Below are positions 1 through 5,185 of a stretch of DNA of 6,757 nucleotides, piece by piece (within the stretch, counting starts at the first letter, position 1; every line of letters begins with the position of its first letter). Position numbers and translations under genes: made by a program. The notes beneath the pieces were generated by a model that did no database searches, was not told the DNA's origin, and saw only the letters and a list, made by a program, of their open reading frames with translations. The DNA is from Omnitrophica WOR_2 bacterium GWA2_47_8 (lineage in GTDB: Bacteria; Omnitrophota; Gorgyraeia; Zapsychrales; GWA2-47-8), in NCBI GenBank assembly GCA_001805375.1, contig MHFY01000015.1, forward strand, positions 37,011-43,767, given 5' to 3'.

Positions 1-1
1 G

Positions 2-1099
2 CAGGCCATAAAAAAGAAATACCGTTCTTTGGCGCTCAAACACCATCCTGACCGTGTTCCGGAGGAACAAAAAAAGGAAGCGGAAGAAAAGTTCAAAGAA
101 CTTTCGGAAGCTTATGGTGTCTTGTCCGACCCGCAAAAACGGCAGATGTATGATCAATACGGCCATTCCGGGATCGACCAACGCTATACGGCGGAAGACA
201 TTTTTAAAGGAGCGGATTTCAGCGGGATCTTTGAGGAGATGGGACTGGGAGATATCCTGGGCCGCGTTTTCGGCGATGCCGGTTTCGATATTTTTGAAGG
301 AGGCGGCCGTGCTTCGGGCGGCCGGGGAGGCCGGGCCCGGCGGGGGCACGATATTCAGTATGAAGTCGAGATCTCTTTGGAAGAAGCTTTTTCCGGGATA
401 AAAAAGACGATCAATGTCCCGCGTTATAATTTTTGCCCCACTTGCCAGGGGTCAGGAGCCAAACCCGGAACATCGCCCAAAACATGCCCAACCTGCAAGG
501 GGCAGGGACAGACGATGATGTCCAGCGGTTTTTTCAGGATGGCGCAGACCTGTTCTTCCTGCCGGGGGGAGGGAAAGATCATCAGTGACCCTTGTTCCAA
601 ATGCCACGGCCAGGGTTTGGTCCGGGAGACGAGAAATTTGGAAGTGACGATACCGCCGGGTGTGGACAGCGATTCCCGTTTAAGGATCAGAGAAGAAGGA
701 GAGATCGGTAAAGGTGGACGGGGTGATCTGTATATCTTTATTAATGTCCGGCCGCATTCTCTTTTTCAAAGGCATGGGAAGGACCTTCAAACAGAACTGC
801 CGGTCAGTTTTGTCGTGGCGGCGTTAGGGGGAGAGATCGCGGTTTCCGCGATCAACGAAAAAATAACGATGAAGATCCCCGCCGGCACGCAAAGCGGGAG
901 GGTTTTTCGTTTAAGGGGCAAGGGGATGTCTGACCTGCATGGCGGATCACCGGGAGATCTATATATTAAAGTTATGGTCCAGGTCCCGATCAGCGTGACG
1001 CCTGAACAGAGAAAGCTTTTGGAAGAATATGCCCGCATCAGCGGCGAAACAATAAAATCAGAATCGTTCGGTGAGAAGGTGAAGAAGGTGTTTAAATAA
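2..1099 (+). CDS. dnaJ: Chaperone protein DnaJ (Hsp40), 5'-truncated by window edge
   Basis: Type I J-protein co-chaperone: it binds unfolded polypeptides in the cytoplasm and stimulates the ATPase of DnaK. The frame is open from base 2, before any start codon, so roughly the first 20 residues lie outside the window; the TTG at 29 is internal and not the start. In the visible 365 residues the HPD motif that contacts DnaK is at 15-17. A Gly/Arg-rich linker lies around 100-115. Four complete CxxCxGxG zinc repeats follow (Cys 145/148, 162/165, 184/187, 198/201), then the two C-terminal substrate-binding beta domains (for example IPPGVDSDSRLRIREEG and IPAGTQSGRVFRLRGKGM). Total length would be near 385 residues, normal for DnaJ. 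The linker is richer in Arg than the usual Gly/Phe region. dnaK and grpE would be expected upstream, outside the window. Identification is secure. Confidence 0.97.
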   Translation, partial: QAIKKKYRSLALKHHPDRVPEEQKKEAEEKFKELSEAYGVLSDPQKRQMYDQYGHSGIDQRYTAEDIFKGADFSGIFEEMGLGDILGRVFGDAGFDIFEGGGRASGGRGGRARRGHDIQYEVEISLEEAFSGIKKTINVPRYNFCPTCQGSGAKPGTSPKTCPTCKGQGQTMMSSGFFRMAQTCSSCRGEGKIISDPCSKCHGQGLVRETRNLEVTIPPGVDSDSRLRIREEGEIGKGGRGDLYIFINVRPHSLFQRHGKDLQTELPVSFVVAALGGEIAVSAINEKITMKIPAGTQSGRVFRLRGKGMSDLHGGSPGDLYIKVMVQVPISVTPEQRKLLEEYARISGETIKSESFGEKVKKVFK

Positions 1100-1106
1100 C
1101 GTATAA

Positions 1107-1154
1107 CGTGAAGCGTGAATCGTCGCTTCACGAACGACGCTTCACGAGCGACGA
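1107..1154. repeat. Nested inverted repeats and 14-base tandem repeat in the dnaJ-fmdB gap
   Basis: CGTGAAGCG at 1107-1115 is perfectly complementary to CGCTTCACG at 1124-1132 (9-base stem, 8-base loop) and equally to the second copy at 1138-1146. A third pairing joins TCGTCGCT (1120-1127) to AGCGACGA (1147-1154). The right part is a tandem repeat of a 14-base unit: CGTCGCTTCACGAA (1121-1134), CGACGCTTCACGAG (1135-1148), then a partial CGACGA. There is no T-tract, so it is not a standard intrinsic terminator. It may be a small interspersed palindromic element or an RNA structure affecting the dnaJ 3' end or fmdB translation; its role is unknown. Confidence 0.75.
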
Positions 1155-1169
1155 AATGGAGATAAAACC

Positions 1170-1463
1170 ATGCCAACGTATCAGTATGAATGCGACAGCT
1201 GTAACTACAGTTTTGAGGCGTACCAGTCCATTACGGAGAGTAAATTAAAGAAATGCCCTAAATGCGGTAAAAATAAATTACATCGTCTTATCGGGACCGG
1301 CGGAGGTATTATCTTTAAAGGAAGCGGTTTTTACGAGACCGATTACAAAAAGAAAACTACAGCGTCTTCTCCCAGTAATCCTTCCAGTAAAGAAACCAAA
1401 AAGACTGCGGCAGCGGCTAAAACAGGGTGCGCGACCAATTGCGGGTGCGTGAAGCACGGTTGA
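1170..1463 (+). CDS. FmdB-family zinc-ribbon protein
   Basis: Small protein of 97 residues with the FmdB/CxxC_CxxC zinc-ribbon fold. It opens MPTYQYECDSC and carries Cys 8/11 and Cys 29/32 as the presumed zinc ligands. The family-typical segment GTGGGIIFKGSGFYETDY follows at about 42-59, then a low-complexity Lys/Ser/Thr/Ala tail. The tail ends with three further cysteines (87, 91, 93) near the C-terminus. The ATG at 1170 has GGAG at 1158-1161, eight bases upstream, and matches the conserved family N-terminus. FmdB was named as a possible regulator of formamidase/amidase genes, but the function of most members is unknown; DNA, RNA or ribosome association is plausible but not shown here. It lies 70 bases after dnaJ and eight bases before the VanZ-like gene, so it probably heads or shares that transcript. 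Confidence 0.9.
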   Translation: MPTYQYECDSCNYSFEAYQSITESKLKKCPKCGKNKLHRLIGTGGGIIFKGSGFYETDYKKKTTASSPSNPSSKETKKTAAAAKTGCATNCGCVKHG

Positions 1464-1471
1464 TCCGATCG

Positions 1472-1873
1472 ATGAATTTATCAAAATTCCTTAGATTTTG
1501 GTTTCCTGTTGTTGCATATTCTGCTATCATTTTCTATGTCTCAGGGCTGCCAAATTTGCAGGCCCCGTCCATTTTTCCATCGGATAAGGCATATCATTTC
1601 TTAGAATATCTGTTCTTTGGTGCTTTAGTAGCGCGCGCTCTTAAGGCCAGTTGGCCGGATCTACCGCAGATCACGTGGGCCGCAGCTACTTTCATGGCCA
1701 GTTTTTTGTATGGGCTCAGCGATGAGACCCATCAGATCTTTGTTGAAGGCCGCGTTTTTGATCTGGACGATCTGGCCTTTGATGTTTTGGGCGGCTTGAC
1801 AGGATGGATCTTATATTTTATATTTTATCGCTATTTCGTAGGAAAATTCGTAGGAAAAACTGTAAAGGATTAA
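1472..1873 (+). CDS. VanZ-like family integral membrane protein
   Basis: Predicted protein of 133 residues with about four membrane segments (near 9-24, 42-57, 69-83 and 105-120). It carries the VanZ-like signature: DKAYHFLEY at 38-46 and the motif GLSDETHQIF...GR..DLDD at 81-100 (Asp84, Glu85, His87, Gln88, Arg94, Asp99/100). VanZ itself gives low-level teicoplanin resistance, but most chromosomal homologues are uncharacterised membrane proteins, so no resistance role should be inferred. The ATG at 1472 is chosen because the first hydrophobic helix starts right after it and it avoids overlap with the upstream gene. No clear Shine-Dalgarno precedes it; an in-frame TTG at 1460 overlaps the fmdB stop as TTGA and is an alternative. 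The C-terminus ends with a doubled FVGK tetrapeptide encoded by a perfect 12-base tandem repeat. Confidence 0.87.
   Translation: MNLSKFLRFWFPVVAYSAIIFYVSGLPNLQAPSIFPSDKAYHFLEYLFFGALVARALKASWPDLPQITWAAATFMASFLYGLSDETHQIFVEGRVFDLDDLAFDVLGGLTGWILYFIFYRYFVGKFVGKTVKD
1835..1858 (+). repeat. Perfect 12-base tandem duplication at the 3' end of the VanZ-like gene
   Basis: TTCGTAGGAAAA occurs twice back to back (1835-1846 and 1847-1858), in frame, encoding FVGKFVGK just before the stop codon. Identity at the DNA level suggests a recent slippage or duplication event that kept the frame. Confidence 0.9.
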
Positions 1874-1879
1874 AAGGAG
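1874..1879 (+). promoter_or_regulatory. Ribosome binding site of the DUF1015 gene, short spacing
   Basis: AAGGAG sits immediately after the TAA stop of the VanZ-like gene and only three bases before the ATG at 1883. The spacing is shorter than usual, but the downstream N-terminus matches the family, so the start is accepted. The site suggests re-initiation by ribosomes finishing the upstream gene. Confidence 0.65.
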
Positions 1880-1882
1880 CGT

Positions 1883-3148
1883 ATGGCACAAATTAGGCCG
1901 TTTAAGGCAGTTCATTATAATAAAGAGAAGGTCAAAGACATCTCCAAGGTCGTCTGCCCGCCGTATGATGTCATCTCTAAAGAGCAGCAATTGAGATTCC
2001 ACAGCCTCAGCCCGCAGAATTTTATCCATATCCTTTTAGGCCGGGAAAAACCTAAGGACGATGAAAACGACAATAAATATACCCGCGCCAAACAAATTTA
2101 CGAGGAATGGCTAAAAACGCAAATCTTGGTCGAAGATCAGAAGCCCTGTATTTATTATTATAAGCAGGAATATAAAATTTTAGGACAGCGCCACAGCCGT
2201 TTGGGTTTTATCGCCCTGATGGAATTGGAAGACGAAGAAGATTCCCGTATCTTTCCTCACGAAAACACGCATTCCCACGCGAAAGAAGACAGGTTCCGTT
2301 TATGGACTTCAGTTAAATCCAACCTGAGCCCTATTTTTGTTTGTTTCTCCGATCGGGACAAAAAGGTCGAGACCATTTTTGCAAAATATGTGGTCAACAA
2401 AGAACCGTTCTTTAATGTGGTCGATGACGACGGGGTACGCCACATGATGTGGTGTTTGGATGACCCCGGCCATATCCGCTCCATCCAAAATACGTTAACA
2501 GATCAGAACCTCTTTATCGCTGACGGGCATCACCGCTATGAAGTCGCCCAACAGATAAGGAAACTAAAGACGCGTAATAAGCCTAGAACGGATGAGCCCG
2601 ATCCGTATAGTTTTGTCATGACCTATTTTACCAACATGGATTCGAAGGATCTGCAGATATTCCCAATGCATAGGATCATCAAAAAAATGCCGGGGTCCCT
2701 GGAATTCTTGGAAGAATATTTTCGCATCGATAAGCTAAAGAGCAAAGAGGACCTTATGATCCTCTTGGCCAAGGCTGGGAAGAACGAGTACGCCTTCGGC
2801 CTTTATTCGCGTGACGGCATCCGGCTGTTAAGATTGAAGAATAAGCTTTTGATCGACAGTTTTATCAAAGAAGGTTCTTCCGAATTCAAGAGGCTCGATG
2901 CCACTATCTTGAAGTATTTTGTTTTCGATAAATTAGGGATCAAATCGGAAGATATTTCTTATACAAAGGATTTCCAAGAAGCTTCGGATATGGTGGACAA
3001 CGGCCAGGCCGATGCGGCTTTTATCATGAACCCCGTCAAGATCCAGCAGATCCAAGCCATTGCCTTAAATGGTGAACGCATGCCCCCCAAAACAACTTAT
3101 TTTTACCCCAAGGTGCTCTCCGGTTTAACGGTTTATAAGATCGAATAA
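1883..3148 (+). CDS. DUF1015 family (COG4198-type) conserved protein
   Basis: Soluble protein of 421 residues, about full length for DUF1015. Family hallmarks appear in order: the N-terminal MAQIRPFKAVHY, CPPYDVIS at 25-32, FPHENTHSHAKEDR at 124-137, ADGHHRYEVA at 213-222 and GERMPPKTTYFYPK at 397-410. There are no membrane segments or signal peptide. The biochemical function of the family is not firmly established to my knowledge. The DGHHR sequence resembles the nucleotide-contacting motif of ParB/sulfiredoxin-like proteins, some of which (SerK, SbnI) are free-serine kinases; that link is my inference. No serine-biosynthesis genes are visible nearby. The start is supported by AAGGAG and by the conserved N-terminus. 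The gene begins 9 bases after the VanZ-like stop and ends 5 bases before accD, so co-transcription is likely. Confidence 0.9.
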   Translation: MAQIRPFKAVHYNKEKVKDISKVVCPPYDVISKEQQLRFHSLSPQNFIHILLGREKPKDDENDNKYTRAKQIYEEWLKTQILVEDQKPCIYYYKQEYKILGQRHSRLGFIALMELEDEEDSRIFPHENTHSHAKEDRFRLWTSVKSNLSPIFVCFSDRDKKVETIFAKYVVNKEPFFNVVDDDGVRHMMWCLDDPGHIRSIQNTLTDQNLFIADGHHRYEVAQQIRKLKTRNKPRTDEPDPYSFVMTYFTNMDSKDLQIFPMHRIIKKMPGSLEFLEEYFRIDKLKSKEDLMILLAKAGKNEYAFGLYSRDGIRLLRLKNKLLIDSFIKEGSSEFKRLDATILKYFVFDKLGIKSEDISYTKDFQEASDMVDNGQADAAFIMNPVKIQQIQAIALNGERMPPKTTYFYPKVLSGLTVYKIE

Positions 3149-3153
3149 ATCTT

Positions 3154-3999
3154 ATGGCAGCCTTATTCGGCAAACCCAAATACACGTTAGTTAAGGTCAA
3201 AAAGAAGGGCATCCCCGAGGGGATCTGGTCCAAATGCCCGGAGTGTGAACAGCCTACCTATACCAAAGAATTAAAAAAGAATTTTAATATTTGTCCGCAT
3301 TGCGAGTATCATTTTAGTTTGACCGCCCCGGAAAGGGTCGAGCTTTTGATAGATGAAGGTACCTTCAAAGAAACGGACAAAAATTTATTCTCGCTCGATC
3401 CGTTGGAATTCAAAGGCCCCAAGACTTACAAAGAAAAGCTGCATAGCGATCAGAAGGCGACCGGCTTGACCGATGCGGTCATTACCGGAGAAGGGCTTTT
3501 GGAAGGCAAGAAGATCGGTATCGCGGTCACGGATTCCCGTTTTATCATGGGGTCGATGGGCTCCGTGGTCGGGGAGCGGATCACCCGCGTCATTGAAAAA
3601 TCCACCAAAAATAAGTGGCCGGTCATCATTGTCTCAGGTTCCGGCGGCGGGGCGAGGATGTATGAAGGAGCTCTTTCTTTAATGCAGATGGCAAAGACAT
3701 GCTCGGCCTTGTCCCGGCATCATGATGCCGGGTTGCTGCATATTTCCATTTTAACCAATCCGACGATGGCCGGCATTATGGCCTCTTTTGCCGGTATCGG
3801 CGATATCATTATCGCGGAACCGAAGGCCCTGATCGGCTTCACGGGCCCTCGCGTCATTGAACAAACCATCCGCCAGAAACTTCCCGATGGCTTTCAAAAA
3901 TCAGAGTTCTTACTTGCCCACGGCCTTATTGATAAAATCGTCAGCCGTAAAGATTTAAAAAAGACCTTAAGCCAGATCATGGAATATACGGGCAATTGA
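3154..3999 (+). CDS. accD: Acetyl-CoA carboxylase carboxyltransferase subunit beta
   Basis: Beta subunit of the carboxyltransferase that, with AccA, moves CO2 from carboxybiotin-AccB to acetyl-CoA to form malonyl-CoA, the first committed step of fatty acid synthesis, in the cytoplasm. The 281 residues carry the N-terminal zinc ribbon (Cys 28/31 and 47/50), GSMGSVVGERITRVIE near 132-147, the GGGARM loop near 164-169, and the strongly conserved IIAEPKALIGF and GPRVIEQTIRQKLPDGF. Some active-site loops differ from well-known AccD proteins: SGSGGGARM for SASGGARM, TNPTMAGIMASFA for TDPTTGGVTASFA, and FIMGSMG for FMGGSMG. The ATG at 3154 lies five bases after the DUF1015 stop and has no good Shine-Dalgarno, suggesting translational coupling. 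accA is not in the window; the next gene belongs to another unit. Confidence 0.96.
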   Translation: MAALFGKPKYTLVKVKKKGIPEGIWSKCPECEQPTYTKELKKNFNICPHCEYHFSLTAPERVELLIDEGTFKETDKNLFSLDPLEFKGPKTYKEKLHSDQKATGLTDAVITGEGLLEGKKIGIAVTDSRFIMGSMGSVVGERITRVIEKSTKNKWPVIIVSGSGGGARMYEGALSLMQMAKTCSALSRHHDAGLLHISILTNPTMAGIMASFAGIGDIIIAEPKALIGFTGPRVIEQTIRQKLPDGFQKSEFLLAHGLIDKIVSRKDLKKTLSQIMEYTGN

Positions 4000-4015
4000 T
4001 CGCCCGCCGCATTAC

Positions 4016-4028
4016 TTCATTGAATGAA
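4016..4028. promoter_or_regulatory. Candidate operator palindrome overlapping the -35 box of the ABC ATPase promoter
   Basis: TTCATTGAATGAA is a perfect 13-base odd palindrome covering the predicted -35 hexamer at 4020-4025. The ATGAACTC at 4024-4031 is mirrored by GAGTTCAT at 4070-4077 just before the start codon, giving a third TTCAT half-site. This arrangement would suit a repressor that blocks RNA polymerase and perhaps loops to the downstream site, but no regulator gene is visible. Confidence 0.4.
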
Positions 4029-4048
4029 CTCAAGATTTTTAATAGAAT
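4020..4048 (+). promoter_or_regulatory. Sigma70-type promoter for ugpC-like gene and downstream signalling genes
   Basis: TTGAAT at 4020-4025 (4 of 6 matches to TTGACA) is followed after exactly 17 bases by TAGAAT at 4043-4048 (5 of 6 matches to TATAAT). The surrounding DNA is AT-rich in an otherwise moderate-GC window. Transcription would start near 4055, leaving a leader of about 27 bases with a weak purine-rich GAGAG ribosome site at 4066-4072. The position in the widest gap after accD supports a new transcription unit here. Confidence 0.55.
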
Positions 4049-4081
4049 ATACCTAAATTAAAATAGAGAGAGTTCATCATA

Positions 4082-5185
4082 ATGGCGCAGATCAGTTTAA
4101 AAAATGTCTCCAAGCTTTACAAAGGCGGGGTCAAGGCTGTCGATGACGTCAATTTGGGGATAGAAAATAAAGAATTCCTCGTCATGGTCGGCCCGTCAGG
4201 GTGCGGTAAATCAACAACCCTTCGGATGATCGCGGGCCTGGAAGAGGTCAGCGAAGGCCGCATTTGGATCGGGGACCAGATCGTCAATGATGTCCCGGCC
4301 AAAGACCGGAATATCGCCATGGTTTTTCAAAATTACGCTTTGTATCCGCACATGTCCGTTTTTGAGAATATGGCCTTCGGCCTTAAGCTTCGAAAATACC
4401 CCACACATGAGATCGAAAATCGTGTCCATGAAGCCGCGGAGATCTTAGGCATCAAAAGATATCTGGAACGAAAGCCCAAACAGCTCTCCGGCGGGGAACG
4501 CCAAAGGGTCGCCCTGGGCCGCGCCATCGTCAGAAAGCCCCTGGCCTTTTTGTTCGATGAGCCTTTGAGCAATTTGGACGCCAAGCTGCGCGTGCAGATG
4601 CGCGCAGAGATCCATAAATTACGCCTGCGTTTGCAAACTACTTTTATTTATGTCACGCATGACCAGACCGAGGCCATGACATTAGGGGACCGTATCGCGG
4701 TCATGAAAGACGGCAAGATGCAGCAGTGCGCCGACCCGATCACAGTGTATGATAACCCGGCTAATAAATTTGTCGCCAGCTTTATAGGCACGCCGCCCAT
4801 TAATCTTATGGACGGGCGGATCATAAAAAAGGAAAGAAAATATTATTTTGATGAGGGGAAATTCCAGGTTAAACTAGTAGAGGAAATGTACCCGACGATC
4901 GCTCCGTATGAAGGTGAAGAAGTCACCTTCGGCATCAGATCGGAAGATATTCATAATAAGTTGTTCGTTTCTGACGCTCCGCCGGAAAATGTTATCAAGG
5001 CCACGTGCGAAGTCGTTGAACCTCTGGGATCAGAGGTTTACCTGCATCTGAATTCCGGAAGGAACACATTCATCGCTCGGGTCGGCGCCCATGACCGCCC
5101 CGAAGTCAACCGCGACATGGATCTTGTGTTTGATATGAGCAAGGTACACTTTTTTGATAAGGAAACCGAAAAAACCATTCTCTAG
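4082..5185 (+). CDS. ugpC: ABC transporter ATP-binding protein, UgpC/MalK/MsmX type
   Basis: Cytoplasmic ATPase that powers CUT1-type carbohydrate or glycerol-phosphate importers. In the 367 residues every catalytic element is intact: Walker A GPSGCGKST at 37-45, Q-loop Gln83, signature LSGGE at 135-139, Walker B with Glu160, D-loop SNLD at 163-166 and switch His193. A C-terminal TOBE/OB regulatory region spans about 235-367, with FGIRSEDI near 283-290 and the closing VHFFDKETEKTI, which places it in the UgpC/MalK subgroup. The ATG at 4082 has a purine-rich GAGAG stretch nine bases upstream. No permease or binding-protein genes adjoin it, as with the shared ATPases MsmX/MsmK that serve several importers, so the substrate cannot be deduced. 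Its 3' end overlaps the diguanylate cyclase gene by 32 bases. Confidence 0.93.
   Translation: MAQISLKNVSKLYKGGVKAVDDVNLGIENKEFLVMVGPSGCGKSTTLRMIAGLEEVSEGRIWIGDQIVNDVPAKDRNIAMVFQNYALYPHMSVFENMAFGLKLRKYPTHEIENRVHEAAEILGIKRYLERKPKQLSGGERQRVALGRAIVRKPLAFLFDEPLSNLDAKLRVQMRAEIHKLRLRLQTTFIYVTHDQTEAMTLGDRIAVMKDGKMQQCADPITVYDNPANKFVASFIGTPPINLMDGRIIKKERKYYFDEGKFQVKLVEEMYPTIAPYEGEEVTFGIRSEDIHNKLFVSDAPPENVIKATCEVVEPLGSEVYLHLNSGRNTFIARVGAHDRPEVNRDMDLVFDMSKVHFFDKETEKTIL
5141..5144 (+). promoter_or_regulatory. Ribosome binding site supporting the TTG start of the GAF-GGDEF gene
   Basis: AAGG lies inside the end of the ABC ATPase gene, nine bases before the TTG at 5154. It is the only start and ribosome-site combination that keeps both predicted membrane helices of the downstream protein; the first in-frame ATG would remove them. 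Confidence 0.5.

Noticed and set aside
1107..1132. Intrinsic terminator after dnaJ
   Set aside because: The 9-base stem is good, but it is followed by further repeat sequence and no run of T, so rho-independent termination is not supported.
1121..1154. CRISPR array
   Set aside because: The units are only 14 bases, directly adjacent with no spacers, and number just over two.
787..1176. 129-codon antisense frame across the end of dnaJ and the repeat gap
   Set aside because: It lies opposite well-conserved DnaJ coding sequence, has no recognisable domain and reads like a translation shadow.
1445..1457. Hairpin GTGC-GTGAA-GCAC before the VanZ-like start
   Set aside because: A four-base stem inside coding sequence is expected by chance; no regulatory role can be argued.
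1472..1873. Glycopeptide resistance gene
   Set aside because: Only the VanZ-like fold is present, with no vanHAX or other van genes; most such homologues are unrelated to resistance.
4117..4584. Three overlapping antisense frames within the ABC ATPase gene
   Set aside because: They are opposite the Walker A, Q-loop and signature regions of a strongly conserved gene; no start signals or domains support them.
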